Part shown: piece by piece, positions 30,645 through 39,530 of the stretch
Position numbering within the stretch: position 1 is the stretch's first letter
How the letters are laid out: each line of letters starts with the position of its first letter
Origin: Methylophilus sp. 13
GTDB taxonomy: Bacteria > Pseudomonadota > Gammaproteobacteria > Burkholderiales > Methylophilaceae
Assembly (NCBI RefSeq): GCF_015354335.1
Contig: NZ_JADKYR010000002.1
Coordinates: 372,001-436,000, forward strand
DNA: 64,000 nt
Direction: 5' to 3'
The notes under the pieces: generated by a model
What the model was told of the DNA's origin: nothing
Database searches by the model: none
Seen by the model: the letters and a program-made list of their open reading frames with translations, nothing else
Made by a program: the position numbers and the translations under genes

Positions 30645-30816
30645 AACCCAGATTTTATATCTGGGCGGCAGACCTACTTGAATGTCAACTTGCGCAGTTC
30701 GCGTCTTTTCTGCTTAATTTTTTTGGCAATAGAATGACTATTGCCAAAAAAATTGCACAAAAACCCATCAAACTGCACGTCGTTGCCTTTTCAAGTCCCA
30801 ATATAAAATCTGGGTT
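30645..30816. repeat. 172-bp segment bounded by 16-bp inverted repeats
   Basis: AACCCAGATTTTATAT (30645-30660) and its exact complement (30801-30816) bound a short non-coding segment. Inside it a perfect 17-bp inverted repeat (30716-30732 and 30738-30754) with loop AATGA has its T-run on the 5' side, so it is not a normal terminator. The left end is also a hairpin by itself (CCCAGAT/ATCTGGG, 30647-30665). The arrangement is like a small MITE or a regulatory RNA fold; no target-site duplication is visible. Confidence 0.6.
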
Positions 30817-30847
30817 AAAATAGCGCTTTTTTCCAAAGCGCTATTTT
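30817..30847 (+). promoter_or_regulatory. Strong hairpin abutting the prfC start codon
   Basis: AAAATAGCGCTTT (30817-30829) and AAAGCGCTATTTT (30835-30847) form a perfect 13-bp stem with a five-base loop and a short T-tail, ending three bases before the prfC ATG at 30851. No Shine-Dalgarno sequence lies between stem and start. It could act as a terminator for acs, an attenuator, or a translational block. Confidence 0.7.
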
Positions 30848-30850
30848 TTC

Positions 30851-32425
30851 ATGTCCAGTCTGCAGCAAGAAGTTGAACGCCGCCGTACCTTTGCCATTAT
30901 TTCGCACCCGGATGCGGGTAAAACCACCCTCACTGAAAAACTGCTGTGGTTTGGTGGCGCGATTCAGGTCGCAGGTGAAGTGCGTGGTCGTAAAGCCGCC
31001 CGTCATGCCACCTCGGACTGGATGGAACTGGAAAAACAACGCGGCATTTCCGTTACCTCATCTGTGATGCAGTTTCCCTATCGTGAACACATGGTGAATT
31101 TGCTGGATACCCCCGGCCACGATGACTTCTCCGAAGATACTTACCGCACCCTGACCGCCGTGGACTCGGCCGTCATGGTCATTGACTCGGTCAATGGCGT
31201 CGAAGCGCAAACCATCAAGCTGCTCAATGTCTGCCGCATGCGCGACACGCCCATCATTACCTTTATCAACAAGCTGGACCGTGAAAGCCGCGCACCGATA
31301 GAGTTACTTGATGAAATCGAGACCACCTTGGGGATGGAATGCGCGCCCATGACCTGGCCGATTGGCATGGGCAAGACCTTCCGCGGCGTCTACAGCCTGG
31401 TGAATGACAGCATCCTGTTCTTTGATCCCCGTGCTGAAAAAGGGACTTCTGAAACGATTCAAGGCCTGGATAATCCACGTCTGGACGAGCTGATTGGTTA
31501 CCAGGCGCAAGAATTGCGCGTTGATATTGAGCTGGTCCGCGGTGCTTCCAACGAATTCAACAAAGAGCGCTATTTGAGCGGCAAGCAAACGCCAGTGTTT
31601 TTTGGCTCCGCGGTGAACAACTTTGGCGTGCAATCCTTGCTGGATGCAGTGGTAGATTTATCGCCACCGCCACAGGCACGCAACACGGCGACACGCGCAG
31701 TCGCCGCCAACGAAGACAAGTTTGCCGGCTTTGTCTTCAAAATTCAGGCCAATATGGATCCCAAACACCGTGACCGCATTGCCTTCTTGCGCGTGTGCTC
31801 TGGCCGCTTTGAACGCGGCATGAAAATCAAGCAAGTCGCCACTGGCAAGATGCTCAACGTTAACAACGCCATCACCTTTATGGCGCAAGACCGCACCATC
31901 ATGGATGAAGCCTATTCTGGTGACATTATTGGTATTCCCAACCACGGCACCATCAAACTGGGCGATACCTTTACCGAAAATGAGGCTCTCAAGTTCATTG
32001 GCATTCCGTCATTTGCGCCTGAATTTTTCCGGCGTGCACGGATTAAAAATCCGATGAAAATGAAGCAGTTACAAATCGGCCTCAAACAGTTATCCGAAGA
32101 AGGCGCGGCGCAATTATTCCGTCCGCTGCTGTCGAATGACCTGATTTTGGGCGCAGTGGGGATGCTGCAGTTTGACGTGGTGGCACACCGTCTGGAGCAT
32201 GAATACGGCGTCGATATGGTATTTGAGCCCTATGACTGCTATACCGCGCGCTGGCTCAAAGGCTCGGATGCAGACTTGAAAGCCATTACAGATAAATATG
32301 GCTTTAACGTGGGCCTGGATAGCGCGGATGATTATGTCTACCTGGCACCCAACCGCGTCAACCTGCAAATGGCGCAGGAACGCTACCCGGATATCCAGTT
32401 TATGGAAACGCGCGAAATCGCCTAG
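30851..32425 (+). CDS. prfC: Peptide chain release factor 3
   Basis: A 524-residue translational GTPase that removes RF1 and RF2 from ribosomes after peptide release. [15 protein letters not shown] near residue 18 is the P-loop, [14 protein letters not shown] the G3 region and NKLDRE the G4 motif. Length is normal for RF3. Its start is unusual: it comes directly after a 13-bp hairpin and has no recognisable ribosome-binding site. An intrinsic terminator follows the gene. Confidence 0.96.
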   Translation: MSSLQQEVERRRTFAIISHPDAGKTTLTEKLLWFGGAIQVAGEVRGRKAARHATSDWMELEKQRGISVTSSVMQFPYREHMVNLLDTPGHDDFSEDTYRTLTAVDSAVMVIDSVNGVEAQTIKLLNVCRMRDTPIITFINKLDRESRAPIELLDEIETTLGMECAPMTWPIGMGKTFRGVYSLVNDSILFFDPRAEKGTSETIQGLDNPRLDELIGYQAQELRVDIELVRGASNEFNKERYLSGKQTPVFFGSAVNNFGVQSLLDAVVDLSPPPQARNTATRAVAANEDKFAGFVFKIQANMDPKHRDRIAFLRVCSGRFERGMKIKQVATGKMLNVNNAITFMAQDRTIMDEAYSGDIIGIPNHGTIKLGDTFTENEALKFIGIPSFAPEFFRRARIKNPMKMKQLQIGLKQLSEEGAAQLFRPLLSNDLILGAVGMLQFDVVAHRLEHEYGVDMVFEPYDCYTARWLKGSDADLKAITDKYGFNVGLDSADDYVYLAPNRVNLQMAQERYPDIQFMETREIA

Positions 32426-32459
32426 CGAATCGCTTTATTATCCGTATAGCCTCTGTCCT

Positions 32460-32492
32460 CGCCCCGTTAAGCACCGCTTGCGGGGCGTTTTT
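32460..32492 (+). terminator. Rho-independent terminator after prfC
   Basis: CGCCCCG (32460-32466) pairs with CGGGGCG (32481-32487), followed by TTTTT. It lies 35 bp after the prfC stop. Confidence 0.88.
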
Positions 32493-32495
32493 CTT

Positions 32496-35400
32496 CTACT
32501 CGTGCGCAGTGTTTAGACGACTTTTGACGCGTTGCTCAAGGTCATCCATCAGCGTATAAATCAGCGGTACGACAATCAGGCTTAACAAGGTGGAGGTCAC
32601 CAGCCCCCCTATCAGCGCATAAGCCATGGGCGTACGGAATCCAGTCCCCGCCCCGGCGCCTATGATCACTGGCAGCATGCCCGCAATCATGGCAATCGTG
32701 GTCATGATAATCGGTCGGCTACGCTGCTGGCAGGCGGCAATGATCGCCTCAACTCTGGACAAGCCTGCGGAGCGGCATTCAATGATGGCGTCGACAATGA
32801 GGATGCCATTTTTGCCGACGATGCCCATCAACATGAGGATGCCGATCACTGCAGGCAGAGAAAGCGCCTGATGGGTGAGTGCCAGCGCCAATAGCGCGCC
32901 ACAGATGGATAAAGGCAAGGCCATCATGATGGTGAAGGGCTGCAAGAGCTTTCTGAACAGCAGTACCAACACCATCCACACCAGGAACAAGCCGCTCAGC
33001 ATGGCCATGCTAAAGGTACTGAACATTTCACTCAGCATTTCGGAATCGCCAGTTTCACTGAGGCTGATGCCCGCAGGCAACTGCTGCAGGGTCGGCAATT
33101 GCCGCACCGTCTGCATCGCATCGCCCAAGGAAATACCATTCAGGTCGGCAGAAATGACGATTTGCGGCATACGGTCATAGCGCGTGATGCTGGCATAGTC
33201 ATGCATCAATGACAAATTGGCCACAGCATCCAGCGCGACAATCTGCTGGGTATTGGTCGTCACCGGCAGCTGACGCAAGAATGCCAGCGCAGACTGTTCA
33301 GGCACTCTGACAGCACAGCGGACCGGGACGGACTGATTATCCAGCAACACATGTGCCAGTTGCTCTTCACTGCCGCCTTTCAAGGCGATCTGCAGCTCCT
33401 CGGCAATCGCACTGGTGGTGACGCCCAGGCGCGCTGCTTCATGCGGCTTGGGCGTCACCACCAGATTGCTTTTCATGGCCGGCACCGTGGACAACACGTT
33501 AGAAAACGCCGGCAGTTTGCGCATGTCATGTTCCAGTGCCAACGCAGTGCGGTACAAACGTTGCGAGTCATGCCCGGTTAATACCAGACCAAAAGCCTTG
33601 CTGCCATTTTCATTTAAGGCACTCAGTCTCATATTGGGTACGCGGCGCAACTCATATAACGCTTGCAGCTTGAACTGATCGACACTGATGTTGCGCTGTG
33701 ACCGCGCCACCAGCTTGACTATCATGGTCGCGCGATTGACTTGTCCTGCAACCATGGTCTCGGCGTCACGTCCACCAATCCAGGAATAGACGCTGCTGAC
33801 CTCAGGCTTGCTTAGCAAGGCTTCAGTCACCTGCTCAATCGCAGCATCGGTTTGTTTTAACTGTGCTTCCGCAGGCAGCTCCACCTGCAACATGAAAAAG
33901 GCTTTATCTTCTTGCGGCATAAAGTCTGCTGGCAAGATCAGTAACAGACTGGCCGAAAGCAGCAGTAACACCCCTACCAGCAACAGGCTAATCCGTCTAT
34001 GCTTGAGCGACTGTTCCAACCATCCTTGATAAAAGTGATACCAGCGGCCTTGCTGTGCCACTGGCGGAGTCGACTTTAGAAAGTAGGCGGCCATCACCGG
34101 TGTGATGAAACGTGCGACCAATAAGGAGAAAAAAGTCGCCGTTGCAACCGTGATGCCAAATTGAATGAAATACTGGCCAACCAGCCCGCCCATAAAACTG
34201 ACCGGGACAAACACGGCAATAATGGCAAAACTGGTGGCAATCACGGCCAGGCCAATTTCATCCGCCGCGCGCATGGCGGCTGGATAAGGCGCTTGGCCGT
34301 TTTCCATATGGCGGATAATGTTTTCAATCTCGACAATCGCATCATCGACCAAGACCCCCGACACTAGTGACAGGGCGAGCATGCTGACCAAGTTCAAGGA
34401 AAACCCCAGCCAGTGCATGACAATAAACGTTGGGATTACAGAGAGAGGAATGGCAATAGCGGCAATCAGGGTGGCACGGGTGGAGCGCAAAAAGGCGTAC
34501 ACCACCAAACCTGCCAACAACACGCCTTCCAAAAAGGACATCATGGCAGAAAAGTACGTTTTTTTGGTAAAGTCGATCTGCGTCTGCACCCGCTCGGCCT
34601 GGATATGCGGCTGCGTCTGTTGCCAGCGCTGTATGGCCTGCTCAATCGCCTCTGCGACTTTTAATTCATCTGCTTTCGCCGTTCTGTAAATGGCAATGCC
34701 GATGGCCGGCTGACGATTAAGCCGCGTTAATTGCTGGGCAGGTTTGAAGGTATCAAGTAAATTGCCGAGGCTGGACAAGGTGACATAGTGATGCTCTCCC
34801 ACAGCTATTTCCAGATGCGCCAGGGCATCCACAGATTGCGGATCCCCTTGCACGCGTAGCGATGTCTGTTTGCTGCCCAGGCTAAACTGCCCAGCCGGAG
34901 CCTGCGCAATATAGGCCTGTATTTGCTTATTCACCGTGGCGGCACTGACTCCGAGTGCATATAGCTTCTCCGGTAACAGCTCAATGTGAATTTCGCGGTC
35001 ATAGCCGCCCTGACGTTCAATTTTCTCCACGCCCTCCACCGCCATTAAAGCGCTGACCAGGCCTTTGTCTACCTGTTGCGTCAGCGAGGGCAGTGAAAGC
35101 GTGCCGGATTGAAAGGCATAGGTCATTAATGGCGTATTGTCATCTTCGGACTGCTGGATCAGGGGTTCTCCCACATCGCTGGACCATTGACGGCGTAGGC
35201 TGGCAACTTTCTCGCGCACCAGTGACAACACAGTACGGATATTGGTGCCATATCGAAACTCAATCTGCGTGACCGAGACGCCGTTTTCGATATAGGACGT
35301 GACATGCTTGATATTCGGGATATTGGCCACAGCATTTTCTACCGGGATGGTCACCTGTCGCTCAATGGTTGAGGAGGAGGCGCCCGGCAATGCAATGGAT

Positions 35401-35546
35401 ACCGAGACGACTGGAATTCTGACCGTGGGCATGCCGTTCACCGGCAAACGATGGAAACAATCCGCGCCCCAAACAAGCAGGATGAAGGTCGCCAAGGCAA
35501 TCAGCAAAGGGTTGGCGATCGCCCAGGAAGAAAGCTTTAATTTCAC
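32496..35546 (-). CDS. RND efflux transporter permease (HAE1/AcrB type)
   Basis: A 1016-residue inner-membrane proton-driven pump. It has the 12-helix RND layout with two large periplasmic loops; the proton-relay Asp pair lies in [13 protein letters not shown] in the fourth helix, and the [11 protein letters not shown] stretch in the tenth helix holds the matching Lys. Translation begins at a GTG directly after the stop of the adaptor gene (TAAGTG), so the two are coupled. It is the third gene of an outer membrane factor-adaptor-pump operon. Substrates (drugs, solvents, other hydrophobics) cannot be told from sequence, and the Asp pair argues against a metal pump. Confidence 0.92.
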   Translation of the reverse strand: MKLKLSSWAIANPLLIALATFILLVWGADCFHRLPVNGMPTVRIPVVSVSIALPGASSSTIERQVTIPVENAVANIPNIKHVTSYIENGVSVTQIEFRYGTNIRTVLSLVREKVASLRRQWSSDVGEPLIQQSEDDNTPLMTYAFQSGTLSLPSLTQQVDKGLVSALMAVEGVEKIERQGGYDREIHIELLPEKLYALGVSAATVNKQIQAYIAQAPAGQFSLGSKQTSLRVQGDPQSVDALAHLEIAVGEHHYVTLSSLGNLLDTFKPAQQLTRLNRQPAIGIAIYRTAKADELKVAEAIEQAIQRWQQTQPHIQAERVQTQIDFTKKTYFSAMMSFLEGVLLAGLVVYAFLRSTRATLIAAIAIPLSVIPTFIVMHWLGFSLNLVSMLALSLVSGVLVDDAIVEIENIIRHMENGQAPYPAAMRAADEIGLAVIATSFAIIAVFVPVSFMGGLVGQYFIQFGITVATATFFSLLVARFITPVMAAYFLKSTPPVAQQGRWYHFYQGWLEQSLKHRRISLLLVGVLLLLSASLLLILPADFMPQEDKAFFMLQVELPAEAQLKQTDAAIEQVTEALLSKPEVSSVYSWIGGRDAETMVAGQVNRATMIVKLVARSQRNISVDQFKLQALYELRRVPNMRLSALNENGSKAFGLVLTGHDSQRLYRTALALEHDMRKLPAFSNVLSTVPAMKSNLVVTPKPHEAARLGVTTSAIAEELQIALKGGSEEQLAHVLLDNQSVPVRCAVRVPEQSALAFLRQLPVTTNTQQIVALDAVANLSLMHDYASITRYDRMPQIVISADLNGISLGDAMQTVRQLPTLQQLPAGISLSETGDSEMLSEMFSTFSMAMLSGLFLVWMVLVLLFRKLLQPFTIMMALPLSICGALLALALTHQALSLPAVIGILMLMGIVGKNGILIVDAIIECRSAGLSRVEAIIAACQQRSRPIIMTTIAMIAGMLPVIIGAGAGTGFRTPMAYALIGGLVTSTLLSLIVVPLIYTLMDDLEQRVKSRLNTAHE

Positions 35547-36749
35547 TTAGTGTACTGCCGCAATGACGTTGACTGGTTCACCTTCGCGGATAAACCCGGC
35601 AAATTTATCAATGAGGCGCATGCCAGGGCTAACCCCGGACAGGATCTCCACTTCCCCATCCAAACGCTGCCCAATAGTAACGGCAATGCGCTTGGCATGT
35701 CCTTGCTCGACGCTGTAGACATAATACTGGTCGCCTTCTATGGCAATGGCGCTATCTGGCACACGGATGGCATTGCGTTGCGGCAGGGTGACCAGCACGG
35801 TAGCGGCTTGTCCTGGGCTCAGCCCCGGGGCCTTGGAAAAAGCAACCTTGAGATGCAACATCTGGTTTTCATCATGCACCATGATGCCTTTTTTACGGAT
35901 ATGGCCAGCATAGCTTCGTTCTGCATCCTTGATTTTCACCTGCACTGGCATGCCATGCGTTAAGGACGCAGCCACCTCAGCGCTGGTTTCGATGTCGACC
36001 TCGAGCGTGCCATCTTTGGCCAGTAAAAACTGGGATTGATTGGTTTGACTGAGCAATTGGCCAACGACCGCATTTCTTTGAATCACCAGCCCTGACACCG
36101 GCGCCACCAACTCTGCCTGTTTGATTTTGAGATCCGCTTCATCCACCTGCGCATTGGCTGACAACAGATCGGATAAGGCCATCCTTAAACGGTTGCGGGC
36201 CGTGTTAAGCTTGCTCTCTGCGGCCTGTTCGGTCTGGATACGTTGCTCCAGTAACTCTTTTGAAATCAGCCCATCCTCTGCGACTTTTTCACCGCGGACG
36301 CGTTCAGTCCGCGCCTGGTCAAGCGTTTTCTTGGCATCATCGAGCGCCGCTTCCGCTTCACTAAACGCCACAATCGCCCGCTGCTTGCTGGCAAGCGATT
36401 GTACCCGTTGCACTTTGGCCAATTGGGTATCCACCACCGCCAGTTGCTGACCGGCCTTGACGTGATCGCCCTCGTCAACTAACACTTTGGTAATCCGGCC
36501 TTGCATCATGTCCGCGTACACCGGCACCTGCTCCTGCGCAACCACTTTACCAAACAACTCCAATGTCGAATTGAGCGGTTTGTTTTCCACGGTGATGGCT
36601 GTCACCGTCAGTCCTGCATTGCTGGGTCTGGCAGATTCTGAGTGCGTGCTAAAGTGCCAGACCATCAAGATCGAGGTCAGCACCACAATGGCTAAAGCCA
36701 TACGTGTGCGCAAAAACAGGGGCAATTGATCGATGAGCCGATTGTTCAT
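35547..36749 (-). CDS. RND efflux periplasmic adaptor (membrane fusion protein)
   Basis: A 400-residue adaptor with one N-terminal membrane anchor (about residues 16-32). A split biotinyl-lipoyl domain (VYADMMQGRITKVLVDEGDHVKAG, residues about 76-99 and again near 215-235) flanks a coiled-coil hairpin rich in Ala, Glu and Lys (about 105-210), followed by the beta-barrel domain. It bridges the pump and the outer-membrane channel. It starts 7 bp after the outer-membrane factor gene and is immediately followed by the pump. Confidence 0.92.
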   Translation of the reverse strand: MNNRLIDQLPLFLRTRMALAIVVLTSILMVWHFSTHSESARPSNAGLTVTAITVENKPLNSTLELFGKVVAQEQVPVYADMMQGRITKVLVDEGDHVKAGQQLAVVDTQLAKVQRVQSLASKQRAIVAFSEAEAALDDAKKTLDQARTERVRGEKVAEDGLISKELLEQRIQTEQAAESKLNTARNRLRMALSDLLSANAQVDEADLKIKQAELVAPVSGLVIQRNAVVGQLLSQTNQSQFLLAKDGTLEVDIETSAEVAASLTHGMPVQVKIKDAERSYAGHIRKKGIMVHDENQMLHLKVAFSKAPGLSPGQAATVLVTLPQRNAIRVPDSAIAIEGDQYYVYSVEQGHAKRIAVTIGQRLDGEVEILSGVSPGMRLIDKFAGFIREGEPVNVIAAVH

Positions 36750-36756
36750 TCGTACC

Positions 36757-38214
36757 TTATTGTGTATTTTCCGTAGCCTGTTGATCAGGATTCAGACTGA
36801 CAGTCCCGGAGAGCGCTTTATTTGCAAAAGCATACCCCCTCATCCAGGCCTGTTTGGCGTCTATATATTGTAATAAGGTCTGCTGGTTTCGCATATCCTG
36901 CTTGAATACATCCATCTTGCTCAGATAGCCGACATCCACCGCACGTTGTAACTTGGCAGACTGTGCCTGCCACCGGCTCAAAGCTTGCTCTTCCGCCAGT
37001 AGCTGTGCTCGGCTTTCATTAAAATTCACCAGCGCATTTTCAGTTTCTTCAATTGCCAGTAATACAGCCTCCTTGTAAGCCAGCAATGCCTCCCGCAGTT
37101 GCGACTCACGCTGATTTACCACTTCCCGTCTTAACCCCCAATCCAGCAGGGGGATATTGATAGAAGGGGCAATATAGGTCAATGATCCAGTGTGCCTCAA
37201 GCTTTCACCCGTCACCCGCCCTGCAACCATCAGAGCGCCCTCAATAGATAATTTTGGATACAGGTCAGATTTGGCGATACCCAACGCCCCGGTTGCTTTC
37301 AATACCTGTGACTCTGCCATCTTGATATCTGGACGCTGGCGGATAATTTCTGCAGGGACGCGCATTGGTAACGAGATGGATTGCACATCCTCGGCAAGCT
37401 TGCCAGCCGGACGTGACTGTAATTCTGTCAACCAAGCCTCAGCTGGTTCCGCCTGGCCACAGAGCACAGCCAGTCTTTGCAAGGCCATTTCCTGGTTAAG
37501 GCGGTTTTGCCTGCGCATGCGCTGGGCACCCTGAACTTCCGTCATAAACGACTCAGCAGTTTCTGGAGAAGTAAACCCACCGCTCACGCCTTTATTCGAC
37601 AGTGTCCGCAAGTTGGCATATCCCGCTTCGGCGAGTGCCAACTGCTTTTCACGCTGGACAGCGGCTTCCAGCTCAGCGTAAACGCGGACCAATTCAGCCG
37701 CTAATGACAATTGCCTGCTGGAGACGTCCGCCTCTGCAATTTTTAAATCAGCCTGCGTGATTTGCCGCTGACCGGCGCCCTGGCCAAAGATAGGCAACTC
37801 CCAAATCAGGTCAAAGCCAGCCAGAAATGCCCCAGAAGCGGCATGGCGCGATTGACCGGAGGAGCTATTGCCCACTGCAAGCATGCGCGAAAGGCTATTC
37901 GGACCAGCATATAAACTGAGCTGCGGTTTTTCGGTCGCCAGCTCATGTGCCTGCAAAGAACGGGCATAGCTGATCCGCTCACTGGCTTGCTGTAGCGTAA
38001 GATTTTGCTTGAGGGCGGTTTGCATGAGCTGGTTTAGCAGCGGATCCTTGAATGCAAGCCACCACGCTGTTTCGGCCGCTGACAGTTGCGTGGCCGATGT
38101 GGTGTGCGCCTGACGCCACTGAGCCGGTGCTGGCGTATCCAGCGCAGGCATCTCTGTATGAAGGCACGCACTCAAGCTGACCGCCACCAGCACACTCACC
38201 GTCGTTGTGCGCAT
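36757..38214 (-). CDS. Outer membrane efflux lipoprotein (TolC/NodT family)
   Basis: An OMF-family channel protein of about 485 residues. I place the start at 38214, where MRTTTVSVLVAVSLSAC gives a lipoprotein signal with lipobox LSAC; the frame is open up to 38400 and an earlier Met at 38253 is also possible. Two repeated helical/strand halves with Gln- and Ala-rich heptads (for example NLTLQQASERISYARS and YLSKMDVFKQDMRNQQTLLQ) are the family pattern. First gene of the tripartite efflux operon. No regulator gene is adjacent. Confidence 0.87.
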   Translation of the reverse strand: MRTTTVSVLVAVSLSACLHTEMPALDTPAPAQWRQAHTTSATQLSAAETAWWLAFKDPLLNQLMQTALKQNLTLQQASERISYARSLQAHELATEKPQLSLYAGPNSLSRMLAVGNSSSGQSRHAASGAFLAGFDLIWELPIFGQGAGQRQITQADLKIAEADVSSRQLSLAAELVRVYAELEAAVQREKQLALAEAGYANLRTLSNKGVSGGFTSPETAESFMTEVQGAQRMRRQNRLNQEMALQRLAVLCGQAEPAEAWLTELQSRPAGKLAEDVQSISLPMRVPAEIIRQRPDIKMAESQVLKATGALGIAKSDLYPKLSIEGALMVAGRVTGESLRHTGSLTYIAPSINIPLLDWGLRREVVNQRESQLREALLAYKEAVLLAIEETENALVNFNESRAQLLAEEQALSRWQAQSAKLQRAVDVGYLSKMDVFKQDMRNQQTLLQYIDAKQAWMRGYAFANKALSGTVSLNPDQQATENTQ

Positions 38215-38682
38215 GCCTGAGACTAGCGTTGAAACTCTAGCCGGCCTGGCCATCTGCCAGCGTGCCAGAAGTCGCACCAGTCGAGCTGACTGACGGATCA
38301 AACGCACGCTGTGCATCAGTGCATCCAGCCCCATTACACAACGACCCTCAAGGATAACCAGACAGAGCCAAGCCGCGTATACCTCACGTGCTTCATCCAA
38401 TCAATCCGTTTTTTGTGCATAAATAACCAAAGGGATGTTCAAGGATGCTTAAGAACAGGGGCAACCAGCGGGGATAGATTGAAAGCGTGTCCATGCAGAG
38501 GATTGCAGCGACATAAACATGGTCGGCGGTTTGCGGGGAGAAAATTAAAAATATGCATAGGACACCTGAGTGGGCGATAGTTTAGAATCTTCTCTCAAAC
38601 GAGTAAACAGATTTAAACATTTTAAAACAGCATTCAGTGCTGATCACGGCTGAATGTATTTTACTTACCGGGATACCCAAAT
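38215..38682. other. Non-coding stretch between the efflux operon and the ychJ-like gene
   Basis: Divergent spacer of 468 bp if the efflux lipoprotein starts at 38214. It must hold the efflux promoter, but I see no convincing -35/-10 pair. A 7-bp inverted repeat CATTCAG/CTGAATG lies at 38631-38656, close to the downstream gene. No RNA gene or other open frame that looks real was found. Confidence 0.5.
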
Positions 38683-39063
38683 TTGAAACATGCCTGCCCT
38701 TGTTACAGCGGAAATGCTTATGCAGCCTGCTGCCAGCCTTTACACCAAGGCTTACCCGCCCCCGATGCCGAGCGCCTGATGCGCTCTCGCTACAGCGCTT
38801 ATGCCCTCAGATTGCCTGACTATATTTTACAAACCTGGCACACTGAGACACGGCCGAGTAGCCTGACACAAGCAGATTTGCAGGGAATTAAATGGTTAAA
38901 ACTCGAGGTGCTTGCGCATCACCAACAGGATGCCACCCATGCTGAAGTCACTTTTGTGGCGACTTATCAAAGTGGTCAGCAAAAGAAGACGACCATGACT
39001 GAACACAGCCGTTTTGAATATCTAGACGGGCGCTGGCTGTATTGCGGCCAGGTAGAGGCTTAA
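38683..39063 (+). CDS. YchJ family (UPF0225) protein with SEC-C-like metal-binding N terminus
   Basis: A 126-residue protein. The N-terminal CPCYSG...CC cysteines (C5, C7, C16, C17) form the SEC-C-like zinc site, followed by the LMRSRYSAYALRLPDYILQTWH signature (residues about 34-55) of the YchJ family and an NTF2-like domain. The only start that keeps the cysteines is the TTG at 38683; no strong ribosome site precedes it. Function of the family is unknown. Confidence 0.82.
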   Translation: MKHACPCYSGNAYAACCQPLHQGLPAPDAERLMRSRYSAYALRLPDYILQTWHTETRPSSLTQADLQGIKWLKLEVLAHHQQDATHAEVTFVATYQSGQQKKTTMTEHSRFEYLDGRWLYCGQVEA

Positions 39064-39094
39064 AAACGGCTGCTATGCGCCTGATACAAACAGA

Positions 39095-39397
39095 TTAGTG
39101 CGCAGGACCGTAATCACTGACCAATCGGGCAAACAGAGGACTGACCGGTGCCTGCCTGGACTGCAGTTGCGTCTGACTCAACCAGTCGATAATCGCCAGA
39201 TTGAGTTCATAAGGGGAAATGCGGTCATCCCCATCCTGGTCCAACCTGTGGAGCAGACTGCGCACCTCTGCTTGACTGAGGTCTTTCAACGCGCGCTGCA
39301 AGGCACGCTGATCCAAAAAGCCGCAGTGTTCCAAATCGATGCGCGAAAAGATGTTTTGTGTGATTTGCGCACTCACAGTACAAAGAATACTCGCCAT
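39095..39397 (-). CDS. Small EF-hand protein
   Basis: A 100-residue protein with one canonical calcium-binding loop, D53-x-D55-x-D57-x-R59-I60-x-x-x-E64, and a degenerate partner loop starting at D21 (DLEHCGFLDQRA) that lacks the final acidic residue. The pair spacing of about 32 residues is normal for a two-EF-hand unit. No signal peptide or membrane helix is seen, so it is probably cytoplasmic. It lies 133 bp downstream of the SMC-like gene on the same strand and converges on the YchJ-like gene. Function unknown; a calcium sensor or buffer is inference. Confidence 0.72.
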   Translation of the reverse strand: MASILCTVSAQITQNIFSRIDLEHCGFLDQRALQRALKDLSQAEVRSLLHRLDQDGDDRISPYELNLAIIDWLSQTQLQSRQAPVSPLFARLVSDYGPAH

Positions 39398-39530
39398 GTC
39401 GCCACCTCCTGCTTGATGTCATCATCACCAGGCCATTGTAAGCGCGGCATAACGGCAACGGTGTATCGTAATGTAGCGGTTTGTATCGAATGGCGATTGT
39501 CCGGCCCGGGCATGACCGGACAATCGGAGA

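Noticed and set aside
30716-30754. 17-bp inverted repeat as an intrinsic terminator
   Set aside because: The T-run precedes the stem and the A-run follows it on both strands, opposite to what a terminator needs.
30645-30816. Calling the segment a transposable MITE outright
   Set aside because: The inverted ends are perfect, but no target-site duplication is visible and no second copy exists in the window.
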